Position numbers and translations under genes: made by a program. A stretch of DNA of 64,000 bases, from the NCBI GenBank assembly GCA_016706365.1, contig JADJJU010000005.1, forward strand, positions 1 to 64,000, in the 5' to 3' direction. The notes beneath the pieces are model-generated. The model was not told where the DNA came from and made no database searches. It was given only the letters and a program-made list of their open reading frames with translations. Positions 39,954 to 47,272 of the stretch are shown piece after piece. Position 1 is the first letter of the stretch, and each line of letters starts with the position of its first letter. This DNA is from Saprospiraceae bacterium (lineage in GTDB: Bacteria; Bacteroidota; Bacteroidia; Chitinophagales; Saprospiraceae).

Positions 39954-40712
39954 TTAGTCCTTGTCTATGATTGCATCATCAATCAAAGAGTCACCGTCAC
40001 CATCCTGATCTTCAAAACCATAAATTTTACCATCGAATTTCTCCTTTTTTTCAGCAGCACTTTCATCCTCCTGAATATAAGATTCTTTAACATCGTCATA
40101 TCTTCCATCTGCAAATGCTTCCGCCTTATCGAAAAACGATCCGCCAACAGTACCTTTTGATTTTAATTCTTCCAAATGGCTGCTCTTCTCATGTGAGTTA
40201 TCAAATTGTTTAAAAGGATCTTCTTTTGGCACAAATGGTTTTTCTTCTTTTATTGGGACTTCCTTTTTTAGCTCTTCAGTACCTGTACTGTCACTATCAC
40301 TAAAAAGATTGTCATAGTTGGTAGTTGTAGACTGATTTGTTGAAAAAACATCTGGTGTTTCTTTAATAGATTCTTCTTCTTTGTTCATTATTTTTCTACC
40401 GAGATCCTCCGCATTTTCTTTTAAATTATTCCATAATGTCTCAGTTGTATCCATTACTTTTTTGCCTACATCTTCAGTAAAGTTTCCAGCTTTATCCGTC
40501 CACTCTTTGCTATTCTCAATGACCACTTTTCCAACTTGCTCCGTGTTTTGCTGCAATTTGTCCAGTACCGGTTTAGCAGTATCTATTACATCTTTACCTA
40601 CTTTTTCAGCAAATTGCCCAGCCTGTTCAGCTTTTTCCTGGACTTTATCTCCCAGACTTTTATCTTCATTTTCCGTAAAGAAAAGCTTGCTAAAGAAATT
40701 CTTAATTCCCAT
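39954..40712 (-). CDS. Acidic helical-repeat protein of unknown function
   Basis: This 252-residue protein has no transmembrane helix and no clear signal peptide. Residues of about 20-115 form amphipathic helices containing an internal duplication of about 46 residues. QAGQFAEKVGKDVIDTAKP is matched by KAGNFTEDVGKKVMDTTET, and QQNTEQVGKVVIEN by KENAEDLGRKIMNK. The rest is low-complexity and very acidic, ending GFEDQDGDGDSLIDDAIIDKD, which may bind calcium. The helical part resembles YtxH/LEA-like stress proteins in style only. It neighbours the histidine kinase and the Lrp-type regulator on the same strand, at distances of about 100 bp each. Confidence 0.75.
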   Translation of the reverse strand: MGIKNFFSKLFFTENEDKSLGDKVQEKAEQAGQFAEKVGKDVIDTAKPVLDKLQQNTEQVGKVVIENSKEWTDKAGNFTEDVGKKVMDTTETLWNNLKENAEDLGRKIMNKEEESIKETPDVFSTNQSTTTNYDNLFSDSDSTGTEELKKEVPIKEEKPFVPKEDPFKQFDNSHEKSSHLEELKSKGTVGGSFFDKAEAFADGRYDDVKESYIQEDESAAEKKEKFDGKIYGFEDQDGDGDSLIDDAIIDKD

Positions 40713-40813
40713 GATGTTTTATTTGAAGCTAAATTAAGTATATAAATACGATTAACGAAAGGATAGGTGTGATGATTCATTAATAATTGGAATCATCAAT
40801 CATATTTCTTTTA

Positions 40814-41284
40814 TTATACCAAAAGTGGTCTTTCAAAAGCATGTTCAAGGCAAATCAGGGTGTCAGTTCTTGAAACGCCCTTGATACTCTGAATCTTAAC
40901 ACTCAGCAACTCCATCAAATGCCGGTTGTCTCTGCAAAATATTTTTATAAGCAATGAATAATCTCCTGTCGTATAGCTACACTCCACTACTTCATGCAAC
41001 TTTGATAATTGATCTCTTGCTGCCTTATAAAACTCGGCTTTCTCCAGATAGATACCAATATAGGCCATGGTCTGATATCCCAGTTTTTCAGGATCGATTA
41101 ATAGTTTGGCTCCTTTAATAATGCCCTGATCTTCCATCTTGCGGATTCGCTGATGAACTGCAGTAGGAGAGAGCTGACATTTTAGCCCTATTTCCTTCAA
41201 TGGCATCCGCGCATCAGTTGACAATTCATTTAAAATTACTTTATCAGTTTCGTCAATCATGGTATTTAACGGTATATTTTTCAT
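40814..41284 (-). CDS. Lrp/AsnC family transcriptional regulator
   Basis: This 156-residue DNA-binding regulator responds to amino acids. The N-terminal helix-turn-helix spans IDETDKVILNELSTDARMPL to TAVHQRIRKMEDQGII, and a C-terminal RAM effector domain contains VVECSYTTGDYSLLIKIFC. I use the ATG at 41284; an ATG eight codons further in (MIDETDK) is the alternative. It is divergent from asnB with about 106 bp between the starts. This mirrors the classical link between AsnC and asparagine synthesis and suggests that it controls asnB, although this is inferred from position only. Confidence 0.92.
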   Translation of the reverse strand: MKNIPLNTMIDETDKVILNELSTDARMPLKEIGLKCQLSPTAVHQRIRKMEDQGIIKGAKLLIDPEKLGYQTMAYIGIYLEKAEFYKAARDQLSKLHEVVECSYTTGDYSLLIKIFCRDNRHLMELLSVKIQSIKGVSRTDTLICLEHAFERPLLV

Positions 41285-41296
41285 TAAATGTCGCCT

Positions 41297-41304
41297 CAAA
41301 GATA
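41297..41304 (-). promoter_or_regulatory. Putative -7 box of the Lrp/AsnC gene
   Basis: TATCTTTG on the minus strand (41304-41297) matches TAnnTTTG, 12 bp before the ATG at 41284. It lies within the divergent regulator/asnB spacer, where an operator would be expected. Confidence 0.35.
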
Positions 41305-41390
41305 ATTTATTTCTTTGAATACTTGTTTAAATGAAAAACTTGCATAATATTTGTCTTATGAAAGAAAATAATTAATCAAAATACAAGATA

Positions 41391-42970
41391 ATGTGTGGAA
41401 TATTCGCCTATAGTGGTTCAGAAATGAAAATTAGTTCACTTGAACCCTGGTTCATGAAAATACAACATCGTGGCCCTGATTACTCTGAATTGAAAGAAAT
41501 ATCAAATGATTTATTTTTTGGATTTCACCGCTTAGCAATAAATGGTCTGAATGTAGCCAGTCATCAGCCTATGCATCTTGAGGGATGCTGGTTAATTGCC
41601 AACGCAGAAATATTTAATTACAAGCAGCTTGCTGCTCAATTTGATATCAAACTTCAAACAGACTCGGACTGTGAGATTTTGATACATTTATACAGGAAGG
41701 TCGGCATGCCCGGCCTCCTTGAATTGCTCGACGCAGAATTCGCATTCCTGCTCTACGACGAAATCAGCGGAGAACTCTTTGCAGCCAGAGATCATCTGGG
41801 AATCAGAGGCATGTACATGGCCTGGGATGAGAAGGGTAATAAAGCCTGGGCATCTGAAGCAAAAGCACTGGTGTTCATGGAATCTATGGAACATTTTCCA
41901 CCGGGTCATTGGTACAGTTCCAAAACAGAGGAAATCACCGCCTACTATCAGCATGAATATGGTGTTCATGATGAATCTGATGAAGAGAGATTATTTGAGC
42001 AAATTAAGTACCTCCTTACAGATGCGGTCCAAAAGCGAATCATGTCCGACAGACCTATCGGTTGTTTGTTGAGTGGTGGCCTGGACTCCAGCTTGATTGC
42101 TGCCTTGGTGGCAAAGCATTATGACAAGCCCGGCCATTAGAAACGTTTTCTGTAGGACTAAAAGGCTCTCCGGATCTGTATCATGCATCTAAAGTTGCTG
42201 AACATATAGGTTCAAAGCATCACAGCGTCGAACTTACTGAGGAAGAATTTATCTCTGGCCTGGAAGAGACTGTGTATATCACAGGATCTTATGACGTCAC
42301 CACTATCAGAGCTTCTGTAGGGCACATGCTTATTTCAAGATATGTTAGAGATCATTCCGATGTGAAAGTGTTGTTCTCAGGAGAGACAGCGGATGAATTT
42401 GGCTCTTATCTCTATTTTCAAAATGCTCCTGATCCTGATGCATTCCAGGAAGAAGCAACCCGATTGTTGCAGGATATTCATTACTTCGACATACTTCGGG
42501 GCGACAGATGTATTTCTCAGGCTGGAATCGAAGCCAGAGTTCCATTTGCTGACAAAGCTTTCGTACGTTTTTATATGGGAATCGATCCCACACTTCGGAT
42601 GTTCAATCAGGAGAGAATGGAAAAATATTTGATTCGCAAAGCATTTGAAGCTGATGGATTGTTACCTGAGGAAGTGCTTTGGAGACGCAAAAACGGATTT
42701 TCCGATTCTGTCAGCTCCAAAACACGGAGTTGGTCCGAGATTATCAAGGAATATATAGACAGTAAGGTCTCAGATGAAGAATTCGAACAAGGCAAACATA
42801 AATACAAGCACGATACGCCTAAGTTTAAGGAAGCCTATTTCTATCGTGAACTATTCACCCAACATTACAAGCATCATCAGGAACTGACTCCATACCAGTG
42901 GCTGCCTAAGTGGTGCGGCGATATGGTCGATCCTTCAGCAAGGAAGCTGGCTATATATGAGGCTGATTGA
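41391..42970 (+). CDS. asnB: Asparagine synthase (glutamine-hydrolysing), with one frameshift
   Basis: This enzyme of about 526 residues makes asparagine from aspartate, ATP and glutamine in the cytoplasm. The N-terminal glutaminase domain begins with the nucleophile Cys2 (MCGIF) and contains GFHRLAING and ANAEIFNY. The synthetase domain has the PP-loop LLSGGLDSS, then FSVGLKGSPDLYHA, SGETADE and RVPFADKAFV. The frame breaks near 42134: KPGH-stop is read where KPGPLETFSVGL is expected, consistent with one missing C in GGCC. Both flanking frames are intact and family-like, so I annotate one gene. It is divergent from the Lrp-type regulator and convergent with ruvB. Confidence 0.9.
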
Positions 42971-42985
42971 TTAATTTTTAATCAA
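42967..42985. terminator. Palindrome spanning the convergent asnB and ruvB stops
   Basis: The perfect AT-rich palindrome TTGATTAA-TTT-TTAATCAA covers the asnB stop (42968-42970) and the ruvB stop (42978-42980). It could act as a weak bidirectional terminator. No T-run follows on either strand. Confidence 0.35.
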
Positions 42986-44003
42986 ACAAAGTCAGCTTCG
43001 CTCCCGGTGGAGGAATTTTTAAATGCTTATAAGCTTTGGCGGTTGCTTCACGCCCGCGTGGAGTTCTCTGAATATAGCCTTCCATAATCAGAAATGGTTC
43101 ATGAACTTCCTCAATCGTTCCGCTGTCTTCACCCACGGCTGTAGCAATTGTACTGATTCCTACAGGCCCGCCATTGAATTTATGAATGATGGCAAGGAGA
43201 ATTTTATTATCCATTTCATCCAGACCACCCTCATCTACATTGAGTGCTTGTAATCCGTAAGCAGCTATCTCAAGGTCTATGGTACCATTTCCTTTGATCT
43301 GCGCAAAATCTCTGATCCTCCGAAGCAAAGCATTTGCTACCCTCGGAGTACCGCGACTTCTTCTGGCGATCTCATGAGCTCCTTCATCGCTGATGGGAAC
43401 ACCCAAAATAAATGAAGAACGTTTTATAATGGATACCAAAGTGGGAATATCATAATAATCCAGCAAACAATTAATCCCGAACCTTGCTCTCATCGGTGCA
43501 GATAAAAGCCCCATTCTGGTAGTCGCTCCAATGAGTGTAAAGGGATTGAGTGAGATTTGAATACTACGGGCATTTGGACCAGAGTCGATCATTATATCTA
43601 TCCTGAAATCCTCCATTGCTGAGTACAGGTATTCTTCTACTACTGTATTGAGTCTGTGGATTTCATCAATAAAAAGCACATCACCTGTCTGAAGACTGGT
43701 CAGTAATCCTGCGAGATCTCCGGGCTTTTCTATAACTGGCCCCGAACTCATCTTGAGATTGGTATCCAACTCAGCTGCAATGATATGAGAAAGCGTTGTT
43801 TTACCCAATCCCGGAGGGCCATGCAATAATACGTGATCCAGCGACTCCTCTCTCTGTCTGGCAGCCTGAATGAAAATTCTGAGATTCTCAACAAGCTTCG
43901 CCTGACCTTTGAATTCGTCGAGCAATTTGGGTCTTAATGCCCTTTCTATCTGTTTGTCCTCGGGACTCAGTGACTCGTCCTTTGGGTCTAATATCGGGTT
44001 CAT
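42978..44003 (-). CDS. ruvB: Holliday junction branch migration helicase RuvB
   Basis: This 341-residue AAA+ ATPase drives branch migration of Holliday junctions with RuvA. It shows Walker A GPPGLGKTT (about residues 63-71), Walker B VLFIDEIHRL (about 108-117), sensor 1 IGATTRMG followed by PMRARFG, and a C-terminal winged helix with TIEEVHEPFLIMEGYIQRTPRGR. All are canonical and the length is normal. The upstream spacer carries a GTGAATGGTGAATGG microrepeat. ruvA is not in the window. Confidence 0.98.
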   Translation of the reverse strand: MNPILDPKDESLSPEDKQIERALRPKLLDEFKGQAKLVENLRIFIQAARQREESLDHVLLHGPPGLGKTTLSHIIAAELDTNLKMSSGPVIEKPGDLAGLLTSLQTGDVLFIDEIHRLNTVVEEYLYSAMEDFRIDIMIDSGPNARSIQISLNPFTLIGATTRMGLLSAPMRARFGINCLLDYYDIPTLVSIIKRSSFILGVPISDEGAHEIARRSRGTPRVANALLRRIRDFAQIKGNGTIDLEIAAYGLQALNVDEGGLDEMDNKILLAIIHKFNGGPVGISTIATAVGEDSGTIEEVHEPFLIMEGYIQRTPRGREATAKAYKHLKIPPPGAKLTLFD

Positions 44004-44011
44004 GCTATCCC

Positions 44012-44034
44012 AGAGTAAGAAGTGAATGGTGAAT
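44012..44034. repeat. GTGAATG microrepeat upstream of ruvB
   Basis: Three tandem copies of an approximately 8-bp word, GTGAATGGTGAATGGTGAAT, lie just upstream of the ruvB start. Confidence 0.5.
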
Positions 44035-44099
44035 GGTGAATAGTCAATTGTAAATTATAAATATGGTTATGTTGTTTTAATAGAAAATAGTTTAACATG

Positions 44100-44151
44100 G
44101 CTGTTCTAAATCTGAAATCTGATCACTGAAATCTGAAACCTGAAATCTAAT
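44100..44151. repeat. CTGAAATCTGAAA microrepeat
   Basis: The spacer after the lipoprotein gene contains five variants of the 10- to 11-bp word (A)TCTGAAA(T/C). The same word clusters at 47040-47075 and 47165-47210. Confidence 0.55.
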
Positions 44152-44771
44152 TTAGTCATTCTGCACCCAAATAACTGTCCCTTGCCCCAGCGTTCCAATC
44201 AATTTCACACAATCATTAAATATTCTTCCGGGTACTTCACACATCAGATTGCCCTGACAATCATACAGATAGCTGACCGGGCCGCCTGTCAAATAGTATG
44301 CCCAGCCGTCTTCATAATTATACTTTTTTATTTCAACCGGTTCATGCTTATAGACTGCATCCTTCATCCATTTTACAGAAAGAGGGTCTTTTGTATCAAA
44401 GCATTCCGGTTTTTCTGGCTTTCCTCTACCGTTTTGTCCTCCTGTAACTTCCAGACAAGTGATTCGAATATGGGCGCTTTCAGCCATGCAAATGGACATA
44501 ATATCCGGCACGATTTCAAAATTAAACATGATTTCAAGTCCGGTCTGCATATCAATGTCAGAAGGCCAGCCCTCGAACACCATGTATTTCTTCCCGTCTT
44601 TGGTCTCAATCATCTTCTGGCAGCCATCCAGACCGCTCATGTCTGTAATGACACCGGCTGTTTTACATTTCGCAACAACAGCTTCTGTATCAGTTGATTT
44701 TTCAGTGACCGTTCGGGTAGAATTACAGCTCAAAACATAGCGCCCGATAGAAAAATAAGCAATTTAAACAT
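44152..44771 (-). CDS. Putative lipoprotein of unknown function, frameshifted in its signal peptide
   Basis: The mature part (about 190 residues) is intact from SCNSTRTV onward. The upstream frame supplies a lipoprotein signal, MFKLLIFLSGAMF, starting at 44771. Reading MF-L-SC requires one more T in the run at 44732-44735, so one base is missing. The mature sequence has no recognised domain. It contains DMSGLDGCQKMIETKDGKKY and EVTGGQNGRGKPEKPECF, and four to five cysteines that may pair outside the cytoplasm. The start of the intact frame at about 44733 (MSCNS) would give an odd two-residue leader, which supports the repaired reading. Confidence 0.65.
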
Positions 44772-44840
44772 GGTTTGGCATTTTTATAACTGACGTACGA
44801 AGTCTTCTAAAGATAACCTTCAGCAGGAATATATTTTTTT

Positions 44841-44848
44841 TACCTTTG
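44841..44848 (+). promoter_or_regulatory. Putative -7 box of icd
   Basis: TACCTTTG matches TAnnTTTG. A TTC lies 20 bp upstream in place of TTG. The leader to the ATG at 44940 would be about 85 nt. Confidence 0.45.
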
Positions 44849-44939
44849 CGCTGCTTTTCGGAGGTGAATATATAGCAATTTATGATATATTATTCTTTAC
44901 AACAGACAACATTCTACTAATTTATAAAATATCAATAGC

Positions 44940-46160
44940 ATGAGCGGATCTAAAATCAATATTGTTGACGGTAAATTGATCGTTCCAAATGACCCGGTAA
45001 TTCCATTTATCGAAGGAGACGGAACCGGTGCCGACATCTGGGCATCCTCTGTGAGAGTGCTGGATGCAGCAGTCGAGAAAGCCTATAATGGAACCCGCAA
45101 AATTCATTGGCTGGAAGTTCTGGCCGGTGAGAAAGCATTCAATCAAACCGGCAACTGGCTGCCTGATGAAACTTTGGATAAGATAGATGAATACAGAGTA
45201 GCAATCAAAGGCCCTTTGACTACACCTGTAGGAGGAGGAATTCGCTCCTTGAATGTAGCTCTTCGTCAGAAACTTGATTTGTATGCTTGTGTAAGACCTG
45301 TAAGATGGTTCCAGGGAGTACCTTCTCCTGTGAAAGAACCGAATCTGGTTGATATGGTCATCTACAGAGAAAATACCGAGGATATTTATGCAGGTATCGA
45401 GTACAATTACGGAACTCCTCAGGTAGACAAATTGAAGAAATTCCTGATTGATGAAATGGGAGTAACTCAGATTCGCTTCCCTGATACAGTTTCTCTGGGT
45501 ATAAAACCGGTTTCAAAAGAAGGAACAGAGAGATTAGTTCGTGCAGCCATTGAATACGCGTGGGAAAACAATCTTCCTTCTGTAACACTGGTACACAAGG
45601 GAAATATCATGAAATTTACTGAAGGTAAATTCAAGGAGTGGGGATATGAACTGTCCAAATCTGAATTTGGAGCTGTAGATCTGGATGGAGGTCCATGGCA
45701 GATTATAGAAAAAGACGGACAGAAATTGATCATCAAAGACGTGATCGCTGATGCATTTTTGCAGCAGATTCTTTTACGCCCGGCTGAGTATTCTGTGATT
45801 GCTACTTTGAATCTCAATGGAGATTATATTTCTGATGCTTTGGCTGCAATGGTGGGTGGAATCGGTATCGCTCCCGGAGCAAATATCAATTACATCAGTG
45901 GTAAAGCAATCTTCGAAGCTACACACGGAACTGCCCCTAAATATGCAGGATTGGATAAAGTAAACCCATCTTCTGTTATTCTTTCAGGTGTGATGATGTT
46001 TGAATATATGGGATGGAAAGAAGCAGGAAATCTCATCATCAAGGGTCTTGAAGCTGCAATCGCATCTAAAAGAGTAACCTATGATTTTGCACGTCTCATG
46101 GATGGAGCTACAGAATTGAAATGTTCTGAGTTTGGAGATGAGATTATTAAAAATATGTAA
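44940..46160 (+). CDS. icd: NADP-dependent isocitrate dehydrogenase
   Basis: This 406-residue dimeric TCA-cycle enzyme converts isocitrate to 2-oxoglutarate and CO2 with NADP. It closely follows the E. coli-type sequence: PFIEGDGTGADIW, KGPLTTPVGGGIRSLNVALR (with the serine phosphorylated by AceK in E. coli), VIYRENTEDIYAGIEY, NLNGDYISDALAAMVGGIG and HGTAPKYAGLDKVNP. The K-Y pair in the last motif marks NADP preference. The gene is monocistronic, with a -7 box upstream and a terminator 20 bp downstream. Confidence 0.97.
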   Translation: MSGSKINIVDGKLIVPNDPVIPFIEGDGTGADIWASSVRVLDAAVEKAYNGTRKIHWLEVLAGEKAFNQTGNWLPDETLDKIDEYRVAIKGPLTTPVGGGIRSLNVALRQKLDLYACVRPVRWFQGVPSPVKEPNLVDMVIYRENTEDIYAGIEYNYGTPQVDKLKKFLIDEMGVTQIRFPDTVSLGIKPVSKEGTERLVRAAIEYAWENNLPSVTLVHKGNIMKFTEGKFKEWGYELSKSEFGAVDLDGGPWQIIEKDGQKLIIKDVIADAFLQQILLRPAEYSVIATLNLNGDYISDALAAMVGGIGIAPGANINYISGKAIFEATHGTAPKYAGLDKVNPSSVILSGVMMFEYMGWKEAGNLIIKGLEAAIASKRVTYDFARLMDGATELKCSEFGDEIIKNM

Positions 46161-46181
46161 TTGCTAATTTGTAAATACAGG

Positions 46182-46217
46182 AAAAGCCTTGCCAATTTCG
46201 CAGGGCTTTTCTGTTTT
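46182..46217 (+). terminator. Terminator of icd
   Basis: An 11-bp stem AAAAGCCTTGC/GCAGGGCTTTT with one T-G pair (46182-46210) has a 7-nt loop and is followed by CTGTTTTG. It lies about 20 bp after the icd stop and 20 bp before the next gene. Confidence 0.75.
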
Positions 46218-46230
46218 GAATATTTGAATA

Positions 46231-46986
46231 ATGTATAAAGGAAAGAAAGTTGTAGTCGTACTCCCGGCATATAATGCTGAATTGACCCTGGAGAAAACAT
46301 TTTCTGAAATCCCCATGGATTTGGTGGATGAGGTAGTGCTTTGCGATGACAACAGTAAAGATAGAACAGTGGAGAAGGCTCATTCACTGGGCATTCGTCA
46401 TATCATACGGCACGTGAATAATAAAGGTTACGGCGGTAATCAAAAGTCCTTATACAATCATGCCATAAAGCTGGACGGTGACATTGTGATTATGCTTCAT
46501 CCGGATTATCAGTATACTCCGCTTTTAATTCCTGCAATGGTGAATATCATTGGTGAAGGATTGTATGATGTAGTGCTCGGTTCCCGGATCCTCGGCAATG
46601 GAGCATTACGTGGTGGAATGCCGATGTATAAATATATTGCCAATCGATTTTTGACATTTTTTCAGAATCTCCTGGCAGGGCACAAGCTTTCTGAATATCA
46701 TACCGGATACAGGGCATTCAGCAGGGAAGTGCTACAAGCCTTGCCTTTGGAGAAAAATTCTGACGATTTTGTATTCGATAATCAGATGCTGGCTCAGATC
46801 ATTTATGCCAAATTCGGCATTGCCGAGATTACTTGTCCCACCAAGTACTTCGAAGAAGCGTCTTCTATCAATTTTTCCCGCTCAGTCAAATATGGTCTGG
46901 GAGTTTTGGGAGTATCAGCGCAGTTATTTTTGCAGAGATACGGACTGGCAAGTTATGGTTATTTGAAGGGAGTGAAGAAGAAGTGA
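46231..46986 (+). CDS. Glycosyltransferase family 2 (polyprenyl-phosphate sugar transferase-like)
   Basis: This 251-residue GT-A fold enzyme has VVVLPAYNAELTLEKTF at the nucleotide-binding strand, VLCDDNSKDRT (first acidic pair) and VIMLHPDYQYTP in the DXD region. It also has VLGSRILGNGALRGGMP and a TGYRAFSREVL acceptor loop. The arrangement recalls dolichol- or undecaprenyl-phosphate mannosyl/glucosyl transferases that feed cell-envelope glycans. There is no C-terminal membrane domain. It follows icd on the same strand but is separated by a terminator. The sugar is not predictable. Confidence 0.9.
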   Translation: MYKGKKVVVVLPAYNAELTLEKTFSEIPMDLVDEVVLCDDNSKDRTVEKAHSLGIRHIIRHVNNKGYGGNQKSLYNHAIKLDGDIVIMLHPDYQYTPLLIPAMVNIIGEGLYDVVLGSRILGNGALRGGMPMYKYIANRFLTFFQNLLAGHKLSEYHTGYRAFSREVLQALPLEKNSDDFVFDNQMLAQIIYAKFGIAEITCPTKYFEEASSINFSRSVKYGLGVLGVSAQLFLQRYGLASYGYLKGVKKK

Positions 46987-47272
46987 GTTTGATAATTTGT
47001 AATCAGGATTTGCGTACCCAAGTCAGGAATTAAATTGGCTGTTAAATCTGAAACCTGCCATCTGAAATCTCCTATATAACACTTTTGGAGAGTGCTGTTA
47101 TACAATGCTTTATAAAAAATCAAAATCCAACCATTTCTTCAAAAATTCTACTAAAATATCCCGGCTGTTCAACCTGAAATCTCTGACGTCTGAAATCTGA
47201 AATTCAGGCCCCGCCGTCTTATCCAGCATCGAATGGCAACGTTTGGCGTTGTGGGGACTGAAAACTGAAATC
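46987..47272. repeat. Spacer with CTGAAATCTGAAA microrepeats
   Basis: This spacer lies between convergent genes. Words of the form TCTGAAA(T/C)C(T/C) recur at about 47045-47075, 47170-47205 and 47255-47275, the same family as at 44100. GGCTGTT words precede two of the clusters. No gene is seen. Confidence 0.5.

Noticed and set aside
41391..42970. Two separate genes for the two halves of asparagine synthase
   Set aside because: A one-base correction near 42134 joins the halves at exactly the expected residues (PGPLETFSVG), so one gene is far more likely.
44182..44697. Plus-strand 171-codon frame antisense to the lipoprotein
   Set aside because: It has low-complexity, cysteine- and phenylalanine-rich content without domain or start signal; the minus strand shows a coherent lipoprotein.
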